NCBI GenBank assembly: GCA_027574665.1
Contig: CM050648.1
Span: 51,259,200 to 51,323,199, forward strand
DNA length: 64,000 nucleotides
DNA from: Rhynochetos jubatus
Taxonomy: Eukaryota > Chordata > Aves > Eurypygiformes > Rhynochetidae
Direction: 5' to 3'
The translations under genes and the position numbers were made by a program. Below, in pieces: positions 22,801 through 34,929 of this stretch. Within the stretch, counting starts at the first letter, position 1. Every line of letters begins with the position of its first letter. The notes under the pieces are model-generated. The model was given only the letters and a program-made list of their open reading frames with translations, did no database searches and was not told where the DNA came from.

Positions 22801-25800
22801 ATACCCGTCTGAGCGGAGCTGAGGGTTTATCTGCTTGCCATCAAAACAGGCCAGTCGTGTTGTTTTTCCGTCCGTTCACCATGTGAGCGGGCTCCGGTGT
22901 ACAGTACCAGGCTGTGCAAAAGCCCACGGCTGGGTCCTTCTGTTTGTAGGGCTTGCTGACATAAGGTGGAGTTGAGGTTATTGTGGTGTGGGACGTTTCC
23001 TGCCCTGGCGGCCGATAACCACAAATCCCAGCCTTACAGGCTCCCTTTGTCTGCCAGTCCAGGACCCGAGCTATGTATAGCCTATACCCGCCCCGCCTGG
23101 GGTGGGCACACTCCCATCCCTGCTCCCGAGGATGCTTCACTGCACACCGGCCGCTTTGCCGGCCAGGAGATGCTGAGAACCCTTCCACACTCAGAGCCTC
23201 GCTGAACTTTTTACCTCCAGGAGCGAAGGAGGAGGCTGAGGATGGGTCTGTGGGGGGCAGTCCCTGAGGGCGAGCGCACATTCCTTCGCACCAGAAGTAA
23301 AAGGATTAAATTGGCTGCTAAAGCCCGGCATCATTTATACCAGCTGAGGTGTAAATGAAGGTCTTGCCACATCTCCGTGTTAGCCTGTGTCCCCTGCCTG
23401 TCCTCCTGCCCGAGCGGTCAGTGCGGTCGTGCCAGCTGGCACGCGAGGTGAGGTGGCTCTGTGTGTGGCTCTCGTGAGCAGAAAAGCAGAGCAGGGGATG
23501 TGTTTTCATAAAGAGGTGCTACAAGAGTAGGTGTGGACAGTCGGTCGGGAGAAGGATGAAGTGTGGGGATGAGGGAGAGGGGAGCGCAGGAAGGTTGGAG
23601 AACCAGCTCCTGGGACGTGGGCAGCACAGAGGGGTTGCAGCAGGCAGCGCGGAGGGAAAACACCGCTCTGGGATGACGATGGAACAGCAAAGGGGTAACC
23701 CAATACAGGGTAAGACCAAAGGATGTGGATCCCCAGAAGAGTTTACCTGAAGCCAGGGCTTTCCTCCAAGCCGTGCTGCCTGCCCACTGTAGGATCATCC
23801 CAGGGACCGAGCTCTGCCTTCGTGCTGAGTGCGTGCTGCAGCGGGGAAGTAAAGGATGGTTACAACTCTGTAAGTAAGTAAAATGCTCCAGGTCTGTCCC
23901 CTGTCTCCACAGCCTGCTAGCCCAGCACAGCTTACAGCTGTGTGGCCAGTTCTTACGCCTCTCAAAACAGACTGGCCACAACCGAGCTGCTTGGTGGGCC
24001 CCGCTGCTGCAAATAGCTGAAACGCTCTCATCGCATGGGGCAGTAACTGGCATGGGCCACAACCATACAGGTACAGTGCTAACAATTTAGAGATATAGAA
24101 CAGCTACGCCCTGGTCTTGTTCAGTTTATTGGAGTAGATATTGCTGATGACGTGGAAGCTTTACCTACTAGCATAGAAAAATTTTCTGTTCCCTTTTCTG
24201 ATCCCTTGTGTGCCAGTGACAGCCCAGACGCTCTCTGAGCCACATGTGTCATCACCCAGAGGCCCCATACTGATGCTTCCGAGTCCAGACCCACCAGCCA
24301 AAGCACACAGACCATCACTCCCCCTCAGGCAGGCTCTGTCACCCCCGATCCCACTCGCTGGGTGCATCGTACCAGCCATGAGAGCCAAGGCTGGTGCTAG
24401 AGAGATGGGCTCAGTCTGGTTAACTGCTTTGGCATAAGGCAGGGGGTCAGAGTGGCTCCCTCCAGCTGGGCGTTGGGACCATGATGCGGGGAGGACCAGG
24501 CTTGGAGCAGGCAGAGGGGCAGCCTTAAAGACTGGCAACCCCCTGCTCTCAGGGTTGGTGCCGGTACTTGGCAGGGGGGTGTTAACAAGCAACAGTATTT
24601 TAGCCAGGCTTATGTAAAGGCCTGACAGGCTGTGCCCCATGGCTATGCTGTGCTGCCAAAACAAATGCAGCCTCCCTGAGCGCCCCGGGGGCTCACGAGG
24701 TGTCCCTCATGCCACCCCTTCTCTCAGCCTGGAGATCTTCTCCTCCCCACCCCACTAGGTGAACAGACCCGCACTGCACAGAGGATGAGGCTGCCCAATG
24801 GCACCTTTGGAGAGGAAGACTGGCTCCCTGTCCCTCACCCCAGCGCTCCAGCCTCTTGCCAAAAACCTGGCCATGCGATGGCTTCGGTAAGGGCCTGTGC
24901 ACGGCAGAGTGGAGGGTGTAGTGGGGGCAATTGACTCAAACCAGAGCTTGCGAGCTTCCGTGGCTAGACCTTACTATGTATGAGATATGAATCATTTCTG
25001 GCCTCCACAAGGAGCTTGGCAGCTCCTGTTACGCTGCTACAGAGATACAAGCTGTGGGACGTTCTTTTCTCCTGCAGCAGGCCAAACTGGTGTGCACTCC
25101 AGGTGGGAAGCTTTTATACAGTCGTCGTTTTGCTGCGTTCACACCAGCTTGGGAAAACAGCACTAACGGCATCAGCTACCAGCATCTGTCTCCTGTGATC
25201 AAATATCCTGCTCCCCGTGAAACTCAGGTGCTGGGCACCAACACTGCTATCGCCACGGGGCTGCAAGGCAGGAAGATCCCCCATCTTCTGAGCAAATTCA
25301 AGTGAGAAAGAAATCTGAATAATGCATCCTGCTTGGCTCTATCTGTAGCTGCAATGCTTCACACTCACAAATCACCCAGTCACGGGAATCAGACCAGATC
25401 CCGTTTAATGCTAATGTGAATTTATCAGGTGTTTCATCTCCCCTGAATGTTCATTTCACTGCCGTTTGATCAGGCAACATCCACATCTTCCATCTGGGTC
25501 AGTGTTTCCCCATCCCTTGAATCCTCAGGGCTTTCATTCTTCTCCTTCCACGTTGTCACCCAGAGGGTTCATCTGATCTGGGCACTGCCATCCTCTCCGA
25601 GCCCTCTCCTGTAGGGACAGACCCCTCTGCCCAAGGGGCTTCACACGTGGTGGTAGTTACTGGAAAAGGCCTGGGGAAAAGGATGTGGTAAACACAGCGA
25701 AGGCAAAGCCACCCCTGTCCGAAGTCTGTACCAGTAACGGCGGAGCGAGCCCAACCCTGGAGACCCCTCTGGCCTGTGCGACCGTTCCCCACACACGCAG

Positions 25801-26370
25801 CAATGGTGGCAGTGGCCAAGCCATGGCCTGGGCAGCGGTTTCCCTTCCCCCACCCCCATGGCCCTTCCATCATCTGGGTCAAGGGTTCAGTGGGCGGTTT
25901 ACATGGAGCCTTGGAACCCTGGCATCCTCACCACGAGGGAGCTTTTTGGGATGTTATCAGATGAGTGGGGGGATGTCCTCCAGCCACATTTGAGCTGGGG
26001 CTTCCACCCCAGCTTTGCTAGAGCCCAGTGAGCTCCTCTGTCCAGCCTCCGACCAGCCGTGTTGGCCCCACACACCAACCACGGAAGGTAAAAAGCAGGC
26101 CCCATAGAAAGGAGGGGGAAGTAAACAGGCAAAACACACAGGACTGGGAATGCAGGGGGCAAGACTGGAGCAGACCCCTTGGCTGCGCGTAGTTTGGCTG
26201 CCCTGGGCCGGTAAGAGGGAGCACAGGTTCAACGCTGCGGAGGAAGGCTGAGAAGCCTCGGATTAGATCACACTGGAAAGGAGGGAGCGTGGGTACAATA
26301 AGCACACCCAGGGTGACATCTCAATCATGGCCAAACGCTCCATCCGTCTCCCTGTGCGAGTCACTGCCAG
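22801..26370. other. GC-rich intergenic stretch, nothing recognised
   Basis: Several long conceptual frames (for example 214 codons at 23,418-24,062 minus and 167 codons at 24,161-24,664 minus) lie in GC-rich sequence. They have no domain, no transmembrane pattern and no splice-supported continuation. I specifically looked for a GATA-type zinc finger (C-x2-C-x17-C-x2-C) and found none. Confidence 0.5.
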
Positions 26371-26640
26371 CAAATTTTGCTCTCTGTGAATACTCCTCCC
26401 GGCTCCCCTGATTCTTCCCGGATGATGGCATTTCTATTCAAGTTGTTTAAACAAACAGCAGCACAATTCGCAGCCAGCAGGCTTCGGCGCTTTGTGCTCA
26501 TTTGCTCAAACAACATTCACCCCCTGGTAAGTGACTTTCAGAGCAAACTGTCACTGGCGGACAATGGGCTGGCAGTTAACGGCAGCAGTTTTGTGTCTAA
26601 ACGTTGGGAGCCGCTGGGGTAAAATGTCTCAACCCACATT
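26371..26640. promoter_or_regulatory. Candidate conserved non-coding element with forkhead and SOX motifs
   Basis: CAAGTTGTTTAAACAAACAG holds overlapping forkhead sites, including the palindrome GTTTAAAC. Further on are GCTCAAACAACATTCACC, a GGACAATGGGC SOX site and a GCAGTTAACGGCAG MYB-like site. It is unique sequence and abuts the CpG-rich block on its right. Confidence 0.3.
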
Positions 26641-26649
26641 TAAAAGGAC

Positions 26650-26900
26650 ATTCGCCTCTCCTCAGTCCACCAGGACCGAGAGGCAGCGGCGAGATGAGGG
26701 TGGCTTTCCTCCAGCCCCATCCCTGTGCTGGGAAGCCCGGAGGAATGCCTCTCCGTGCGGTGAAGCTGGGTGACACAGCTGATGCACGGCCTCCCGCTTT
26801 CCCCGCACACCCCGACGGGGAGCCGGCTCGCGGAGGGACGGGGCTCTGCTTTGGGCTATACCGCTGCGAACACCCGCGCTGCCTGGGCTCGGCAGCCCCC
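26650..26900. promoter_or_regulatory. CpG-rich island without an assigned gene
   Basis: By manual count there are about 21 CpG dinucleotides in 250 bases, densest at 26,785-26,890. Most of the surrounding desert is CpG-depleted. No recognisable first exon, start codon context or protein follows on either strand. It lies between two motif-dense blocks (26,371-26,640 and 26,930-27,290). An unmethylated enhancer or an unannotated lncRNA promoter would both fit. Confidence 0.35.
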
Positions 26901-26929
26901 CGCCACCAGCAGCTCCCTGGCATCATCCC

Positions 26930-27290
26930 CAAACCTCAGAACTTCATGAGAATAATTTGCCTCCCTCTCTGCGGCTCACTTAAAACATTTATTTTGACAA
27001 TGAAAGCGATCATTAATTCCACCCATTGATTTATTTTTCCTAAAAGCCCATTGTTGTCCCTTAAATAACTTGCCATTTGAGATACCAGCAAGTGTTTTAT
27101 AGACTTGTCTACCAGAAAAAGTCCTGTCAGTTTATAGATGGGCTGGTTAATGTGGCTCTCTTGTGGCAGTGTCCTTATTTTGCTTTGAAAATAAAGCATG
27201 ATATTGTTTAAACTTTAGACAAATTATTACTTACTTAAACTGATACAATTTTCTCAGCAGCTGAGAAAATTTCTTTGTAGCCGAGACCTA
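26930..27290. promoter_or_regulatory. Candidate conserved non-coding element ending in a long palindrome
   Basis: AT-rich, unique sequence with clustered homeodomain, SOX and forkhead-like words: GATCATTAATTCCACCCATTG, AAGCCCATTGTTGTCCC and AAAACATTTATTTTGACA. It ends at 27,247-27,271 in a perfect inverted repeat with 12-bp arms (AATTTTCTCAGC) around one central A. Density and composition suggest a developmental enhancer; conservation has not been tested. Confidence 0.4.
27247..27271. repeat. Perfect palindrome, 12-bp arms, 1-nt centre
   Basis: The left arm AATTTTCTCAGC (27,247-27,258) and right arm GCTGAGAAAATT (27,260-27,271) are exact reverse complements around a single A. The centre, CTCAGCAGCTGAG, overlaps an E-box (CAGCTG) and MAF half-site-like words. 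It is the longest exact inverted repeat I found in the window. Confidence 0.9.
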
Positions 27291-29076
27291 ACATCCTCTG
27301 GTTTTGATCATGCCATCCAAGTACGTATGGCAGATCACCCAGAAACTACCGTTGGATGACAGACTCCTTCTCATCCTTCTAACAAGGGTAAGGCCCCAAA
27401 ATATTGTCAGGCATCCTGTGGCCACGATGGAGAACAGATCAAAAATGCTGTAGCAATAAATGCTTTCAGTGTAATTGTTCTGGCCATTTATGTGTGTGGG
27501 TCTATAGAAATTCCCCAACCCTTTCCCTCCAGGCTGTGATGCTATCCAAGCTGCAACAGTCGTTCCTATCGCCACTGCAGCTTTTCATGTCCCTCGGTTC
27601 CCTCCCTCCCCTCATCTGGGCACCCATATTAAAGCTTTGAGGAGTACTTATTCTCTGTGGATGGATGTGTGGGACCTTTCTTTTTCATCTCACCTTGCTG
27701 GCCTTCCTCTGGATCTCTCTCGAGCTACATGGGGTAGAGGAGGACGATTCCCAACAAGCATGGGAGCCAGGAGAACTAGCTGGACATCTAAGAATTCACA
27801 GGCCATTCACCACATACGTCATCCAGCACATCAGCACATCACATGCAGCATACAAATCTGTTGTACCGTCCCTTAAAATCATGATAACAACTGGAGGAAG
27901 CACTGGCTCGTCAACCCTTGGTGGACACTGGTATGTCTCCCTAAAGCTTCTACGGGAGTCATTCCAACAAATACCTCTACTGTCACATCTTAGGAAAAAG
28001 ACGGCCTTTCCGACCTTCCTGGCTGTACAGCAAAGCTTGAAAGACAGATCTTCCAAAGATTCAAAAGTCAGAAAGGGAAAAATATGGAGTGTCTTGGACT
28101 TTTCTCTGTTTCTTCAGATTTTCTAGAGCCTCCAGCTCTCTAAGCCAGACCTGACGGCTGCATGTGTGAGACTCTGGCGGTGCAATCTGGCAGCCTGGGC
28201 TCCTGTGAGGTGATGAAGCTCCAGGTTTTACATAGCTTGAGAAAACTCCGTCGTTGTTTTACCACCAGCGTTTCCCGCACGGCACACGTTAAAACGAAAG
28301 CTGAGCAGGTATGGCAACACAAATCACCCCATGCACCTTCTGCCTGCTCACAGATGCATGGAGAGCTTGCCTACCCCAAGAACTATCGCCTTCCAAAGGC
28401 CCTCTCCTCCCCTCTCCCCAGTCTTGCCACCAAGACCCTGCTGTCCCGGGGGTCTTTCCCTGGGGATGTCCCAGGGACACCCCACCCCCCTCTACCAGGA
28501 GTGACCGGCAGATTGATCCCGGCTCCACGACCTGGAGCCGAGAGGGTTCCAGTGCACCGTGCGTTTCAGGAAGGTAAACACACAACCAAAATATCCAAGC
28601 TGCAGGGCGGCTTGACCTTCGAGCGACCCTTAGCCTGACCTAACGCTGGTCACTCTCACCAACAGATTTGTTTGTCTTGGGACCTGGAGGCTCCCAACCC
28701 AAAAGCTGGTTGTCTCCCAGCTCCGAGGCCGGCCGGCGCTGGCTGCCAGCCCCTGTTAGGAACACCCGATGAGATGCAGGTTTTATTTTTAGTCCCATCC
28801 CCAAGTCCTCACGCTAAGCGGGCAGCAGCAATCCTGCCAAAACAGCCCCGGTAAGTTAAATCGGAGCGTGAGCCCTTTCCCCAGCCTGTGGAGCAGCTGT
28901 GCGCACGCACTCGGGAAACCGCTCCCAGAGGGCCTTTTCCTTTCTTCAAAGCGGGGAGGAAATTTGGCCCAGGGGTTTCCCCTCTTTTTGACCGGAGAAC
29001 CGCAGCGTGGCCGGTGAAGCATTCAGGGCGACAGAAACTGGGGGGACGCTTTTTCTTACCGTAAGAGAGCAGGACA

Positions 29077-29102
29077 CTGGGGGTGCGGGGGGGGGGGGCG
29101 GC
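29077..29102 (+). repeat. G-run (12 G)
   Basis: Positions 29,087-29,098 are 12 consecutive G, with GGGGGTGC just before and GGCGG after. Quadruplex formation is possible. It is also a region where assembly and sequencing are often unreliable. Confidence 0.85.
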
Positions 29103-29149
29103 AGCAAGGATGCATCATTTCGGGAATGTCTGCAATCCCAGAAGTGAGT

Positions 29150-29345
29150 GGAAACAACCCATCTGAAATATGCAGAGCCATTATCAGGCCAGCGCTTAAA
29201 TAAACTTTACTGTCCATTCAGTGATCAACCTCCCTGGGAGCCGCCGGCTCCATTCATCACTGTCACCTTTTCAAAGTGACTGCGATGACAGTTCATGATC
29301 ATTAACTAGTAATGGTGTGCTTTGCATTAACAGGAGGGCACATCA
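29150..29345. promoter_or_regulatory. Candidate conserved non-coding element with GATA, TCF and HNF1-like sites
   Basis: It contains AGCCATTATCAGGCC (a GATA site on the minus strand), ACCTTTTCAAAGTGAC (TCF/LEF-like) and GCGATGACAG (MEIS-like). A run from 29,291 to about 29,335 carries ATGATCATTAACTAGTAATG and CTTTGCATTAACAG, similar to HNF1, homeodomain and POU sites. It lies just right of a G-run and CpG-enriched segment. It looks like an enhancer, which is an inference from motif density. Confidence 0.35.
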
Positions 29346-29981
29346 AACGGGCAGGCTCCCAACTCGAAAGTTAACTAAATTATATAATAAACATTCTCCG
29401 GCTAACCAGGTACAGATGGTGACAAAAGGTGGGACAAAGTGGCAGGCAGGAGAAAGCAGGGACAGGGCGGGCATTGGGAGAAGCAACTCTTTGTACCGTA
29501 CCTCTCGTGCTGCTCGCCCACCCCGTGACTTGCTGTTAATTAGGACAGACCAGAGCCGCTCGCTGAAGTTGTACTGTCAGCAAAGTCGCCTCAAGATGTC
29601 ACAGATCTGCTGTGGCCGGGGGCTTGATGCTGCATTTTGTCTTTTTTAACTCAAATGGCATTCATTACGGACAGAGCTGCGGCGCTCCAGGCACAGTTTG
29701 GACAGGAAAGATTGAAAATGGGAAAGAAGAGGCTGTGAGGAGGGAGATTCCAAACACGTCCGTCATCTCCAATGGCCAGGACGGCTCATCACCACTTCCT
29801 ACTTGCACGGAGCACCGGCTCCAGGCCCCCGCGCATCCTCAGTGCGTGCTCAGAGCCAGACGGGTCCATGCTCGAGTGGGCCTGCCAGCTCAGGGAAAAC
29901 AGCCTTGTTCGGAGAACAGCCTGGGAGGAGAGAGCTCCTAGCACAATTTCCAGTGTAACCCCTACTGACTGAGAAACATTT

Positions 29982-29997
29982 AAAAAAAAAAAAAAAA
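29982..29997 (+). repeat. A16 homopolymer
   Basis: Sixteen A after CATTT. No processed pseudogene is recognisable upstream. Confidence 0.85.
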
Positions 29998-32028
29998 TCT
30001 GATTTTTTCCATCTATTCAGGCAGAAGAGCTGTAAATCTTTTAAGGACAATTTATTATATTATACTTGTAACAAAATCTTTCACACAGACAAACCCGGTG
30101 CCTAGAATCGGGTTCCTAAGTCCATAATTCAGCACTTTAGGGAAACGGAAAAATATTTCCACTGGGACTTCAGTGTGAGCTGCCGGATGCTCAGGGCTTT
30201 TGCAAAAGCCCAGCAAACCCGCTGCAGCAGAGGGGTGTCCTGCCACAGGCTGCGGCAGCCTCTCTATCTAGATGCTTAACCGTAGATTTAAGGGGTTTAG
30301 ATTTAGGCACACATTTTTTAACCACTCACCTTAATGTTTTAAATGAATGCACGGTCACAATCAGGCAGACTTTTGTGTTCCCCATCACTTAGAAATCAAG
30401 GAAAAAAATTTACTGATAGTTTGTCTTCCTTTACTTCCCCACACCTCAGTCCCTTCACCAATCTCTCAGGCTACGTACTGTTCCATCGTCTACGCAGCTT
30501 TTGTATCAGTCTTCCCAGGAAAGGTAACCTGGACTCAGCTTTCATACTATCCTAAACAGTCCCTGGGGAGGAGGAGAAGGAATGAAGCAGGCCTGATTTT
30601 TAAACCACTTTTTCCAACAGTGCTTCAAACTGCACTTGAAGTGCTGGATGATGCAGGAAACATTTGTGGACACGTATGTTCAAGGACCACTGATTTTTCA
30701 ACACTAAAATGATCTGGGGAGGGGCACTGACTTTTCCTCTGCGCATGTAACTGGCCGTCTCCGAGCACCACAGAGCAGGGTGACTTTCCCCATCGGCTGG
30801 CGGTAGCTTTGGGGAAACTTTTCAAGAGGGTCTCTTAAATTTGGGTCAGTCACTGCTGGGGTGCATCGCTTCAAAAGCCTGTGGCTTGACTTTCTGAGGC
30901 GCCCAGAGCTCCCACTTGTGTCAGGAAGGGACAGCATGTACCAGGCCAGTGGGAACGCTGTGGGAACTAGGTCACTCGTGCTCACAGGAAGCTGAGAGAC
31001 CCACAGGCACAAGGTCCTATCAAAGCATTTGAGCAGGCAGACGGCAATTCAAAGTACGATCATCTGCCATTGCCAGCTCCCCTGTCCCAGAGGTCAGTGG
31101 GTCCCTGCACCAGGGTGGCAGCAGGAGGATAACACAAGGTCTCCTGTCTCAGCAACATCCCTGCCGGCCCTGGCTGCTGATTAGAGGGCGGATGCTCCAA
31201 TATCCAAGCTGTGAACTGCTTTGACTGAGCAGCAGTTCCGCCTCTGCCGCTGCCCCAGCATGAGGAGGCACCTTGGGGAAATGGGTAGAGCAGGTACCAT
31301 CGGCCACTTTGGCCACCTGAGCTCTTCTTTCCCTCCCAAGGCACAAGCCGGAGCTCTTCACGCTCCCCTGCCACGGTGGTCACTTTGTCCCCAGCCTGCC
31401 TGGGCCTTTCCTGTGCTGTAAGCCTGGAGGAAAGCCTGTGCTAGCCTGGGTCAGCTTGTCAGACACTAAGGTGAAACATCACATGAAGTCAACAATTTAA
31501 ATAAGGAGGTGCAGCTACGGCAACACCCCTCTTGGAGGCTGAGGGAATGAGAGACAGACTTAACTTCCCTTACAGCATCCCTTGTCTCCTTTCAGCTTCA
31601 GGAAAAGAAATGACACTGTCCAAACGCTAGGAAGCCAGCTGGGACAGTCACTGTCTTTCATCTCCCCTCTCGTGCCCTGCCAGGATCACAGCTGGGCTCC
31701 GCCGCCTGCCCGGCACAGCATTTCTCCTCAGGAACATGCTGGGACACCAAGCGTACACCATCCTACGAGGGACGAAGGCCTTTCAGGAATCAGAGAGGAT
31801 GGAGAAGCTGCATTATTTTCTCGGGAGATTTATATTGCTCGTGGGATGTTGCTTAACAGATCTTTCTGTCTCTCTGCCTTGGTCCCAAAACAATGTCTGT
31901 GACAGAACAGAAAGGCCGAAAACTGCAACTGGTTTATGATTTGTTCTTTTATACATGCAGATGTTTCACAAACATTTAAAATAACAACCTACCCTGGGAA
32001 CATAGTGGGTGAGAGAGGCAACACGGCC

Positions 32029-32270
32029 GAGGACTTCTGGGTCCTATTCCTGGCCCCATCAGTCATTGTCTGCGTCGTCTCACCCGAGTCACCGCAGGAC
32101 TATTTGTGCCTGTGCCTCCTGCCCCTTTTTCTGCTGCGTTTCTTTAGAGGGCGAGCACGTTGTCGCAGGGCAGGAACTGGGTCTTTTAAGATGTTTGCGC
32201 AGCGCCCCGAAATAATGAGAACCCTATGTGCGACTGTCTTGCAAACGAGATGCTTTGCATTTTAGTATCG
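32029..32270 (+). repeat. Ancient amniote SINE/retroposon relic (MIR-like)
   Basis: The order GGACTTCTGGGTCCTATTCC, a diverged TCTGTGCCTCA-type middle, GGGCAGGAACTGGGTCTTTT and TTGCGCAGCGCCCCGAAATAA resembles old amniote retroposons. Those contain the 'GACTTCTGGGTTC...' core and the 'GGGCAGGGACTGTCTCTT...GTACAGCGCCTAGCACAATG' end, widespread in reptiles and birds. It is heavily decayed. The family label is from memory and may be off; that it is an old dispersed repeat is more secure. Confidence 0.55.
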
Positions 32271-32340
32271 ACACAGTCGTTCAGGCAGCCCTGAAGCCAA
32301 TGTTGACTGGGAGCTGATGGACTCAGATGGACTTCAAGCA

Positions 32341-32364
32341 AAAACAAACAAACAAACAAACAAA
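32341..32364 (+). repeat. (AAAC)n microsatellite
   Basis: About five to six copies of AAAC starting at 32,341, placed just after the old SINE relic at 32,029-32,270. Confidence 0.9.
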
Positions 32365-34911
32365 GAACTAAGCCATATTGTAATATTAACCATATGCCCC
32401 ATACAGAATTGCCAGAGATTTTGCACTTATTCCTGAAGGTCTGTGCTGGGCTAAAGGTTACCATATGCTCTAGGAATGCTCTGCAAACACCAACGAGTGG
32501 CCATGAAAGTTGAAAACTTGAAGTTACTATACAGTCTAAGGTGGTTAATTGCACCTTCTACAACCTGTTTGCCCAGGTATATAGAGCATTCAACTGCTTG
32601 GTTACAAGGGATGTTAGCTTTTCCCCTCACACATGACTGACTGATTTTCTACATACCATTTTAAAAGAAAATGCAAATAAAAGTGGTTTTCAAACAGAAC
32701 AGGATTTCTTCTCCAGTGTGGCCTCTACAAACCTTTGTAAGTTGAATAGTGACTGGTCAGGAAGAGAAGATCAAGAGGCATAGCTGAGTGCCTTAGAAAG
32801 GAAAGGGAATGGAGTTTTAAGCAGGAAAAGTAAACTCTAATACTTCCAGGAACTGTTTTCTGGTTATGCTGTGAGGTCTCCATCTATTTTGCAAGCAGTT
32901 AACTCCTTCCACACACCTCACGCATCAGGCAACATCCCCTGGCCTCTGATGTGGGCAAAGGCATGTGATAAAGACTCAACTCTTAAGTGCTATGAATGTT
33001 TCATCCTAAATAAGGGGCGAGAATACAGATGGACATCATGGATCCACAGAGGCTACATTTATACTGACAAATGGTGACTGTCACTCTTCAAGGACCGTGA
33101 AAGACACGGCCACTGGAGAAGAAAAGCAGGGCAGGCAAGCACATCAGAAGCATGAACGAGGTCAGGATTTTATCATCACATACCATAATCAACAGAAATG
33201 AAAGAAAACAGCTGTATTGGTATCACCTGGACAGAGCTGTGTTCAAACTGTGTTCAAACAAGTGTCCTTCTCCCAGGCATGGCTCAAGCTGTGGGGGAAG
33301 ATGTTCCTCTGCGGGAAAGTGTCTCCTCATTCACAGAAACTAAACAAGGGAACATGCTGCGGTGAGGAATGCCAAGCTAAAACACAATAGGAAAGTGCCC
33401 CTAAGGCACATGAGACTTCCCCTGCCACTGCAAAGTGTAAACGCAACACAAATTACAGAAGATACGGAGGTGCAAAACCCACTGGAAATCTGACACAGAG
33501 GTAGAACACAGGGTGGGAATTAGGACTTCCCACAGTATAATCCAGCCACTCTCCTAGGGTCTTGGTTCAAATGTTCCAAAGCGGGTGGTGACTCAGGTTC
33601 TTAATGGCACCAGTTTGCTAAGGCACCTCTGTCCCCACCAACTAAGCAGCTGAAGAATCCGTTGCAAAATGCCTGCCCTGGCATCTCAGCAAAGACCTAC
33701 TCCAAAGCACTGTCTTCTTTGGAAACATCTGTCCCCACTCACACTTTATTCCTTCACAAACAAAAAAGCCCAAAACCCAGGAAAACAGATAATATCTCTC
33801 ACACCTTTTACCGTGTGGGACTGGCTTTGCCATCGCTAGTCAAGTGACTTGAGGAGGAAAGCATGGCAAAAGCTATTTTATTGATCCAGACAGGAGAAGA
33901 CAGGGCGTAGGATTCCGATGCCAAGCTTTGCTCTAAAGGAATGGGAAGTATAGGCTGCAACCGAGCAAAAAGGAAAACAGAAGAAACTCTACTGAAGGCT
34001 GGAAGGAAAACTGAGCCTGCCGTGCTCAGTTGCAGGTTAGACTCCTGCAGCTGGATTCCCACCTCCCACTTTCAGGAAAAACGCTCCGAAAGGACAAAAC
34101 GGCAAGCTCAGTGCTGATTAGGAAGCAAAGTCTGGTTAACATTAGGAAAGGAACTAAATTTCCCTTCCCCCAGCCTCTTCGTGGGCCAGACATTTGTGTG
34201 CAAAACAGCGCGAGTATTTTCCCTGTGGTCAAAGACTGGTGTTTTATTTATTTGCGGTCAGTAACGTTGGACTTCTGTCACATTTTGCTGTGGTACTCTA
34301 TTACTTAACAAAGCCCCGTGGACACTGGCCAATGCCTTTGCTCGACAGAGACTACTTTCTGACATTGCACCTGGCCAACTGGATCATTCTCTTATTGGGA
34401 GAGGAGGGGGACTAAAGGTGTAACGAGAAATTGGTTTATAGCCTGAAGGAAAGAGACTTGTCAACCCTTGCAGCATTTTTTCTCAATGCATTAGACGAAT
34501 ACAGCTGCTTATGCCACAGAGCTCTTACGTGTATGTATCAAGCTGTTTTTAAATCCTTCTAAATGGCACATGCCTCGGTGATTTCCCCTTGCGACGAAAG
34601 CAATAAAGTACCTGGCCACTGCTTGAGAAAGTGTTGGGGTTTATGCTTTCTTGGAGACTGGAGCGAGACCCCTTAAAGCAGCTCCTTACTCCCCTGTCCC
34701 AGGAAGGCAACCCGGCTCTGGCAGTCCCCTGTGCTGATAGCCGCCTGCCGCAGTCAGATTTTACAGCCTTCCCTGAAGGCGAGGACCCTTACGGCTGCTC
34801 ACCGTCAGCCCGGAGCCTTTGTTCCCATCCTGCACACCTGGATCTTGAACAAATTAGGCTTTTAGGATTAGACTTTTTTACACCTTAGGAGGCATAATGC
34901 AGTGATGCCAT

Positions 34912-34929
34912 GATAGCAGTCCTGCTATC
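34912..34929. repeat. Inverted repeat, 8-bp arms, 2-nt centre
   Basis: GATAGCAG (34,912-34,919) and CTGCTATC (34,922-34,929) are exact reverse complements around TC. Confidence 0.8.

Larger units (their letters stand above)
27291..32028. other. Intergenic; candidate element and mild CpG enrichment
   Basis: Contains the candidate element at 29,150-29,345, mild CpG enrichment over 28,700-29,100, the 12-G run and an A16 run. The 153- and 158-codon plus-strand frames at 27,665-28,126 and 28,162-28,638 show no recognisable motif. Confidence 0.5.

Noticed and set aside
23418..24062. 214-codon minus-strand frame, the longest in the window
   Set aside because: GC-rich sequence with few stops. Ser/Pro/Leu/Cys-rich conceptual product with no family resemblance. 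I checked for GATA6-type zinc-finger spacing and found none.
29900..29997. Processed pseudogene ending in an A16 tail
   Set aside because: No reading frame or known gene is recognisable upstream of the A-run, and no flanking duplication was seen.
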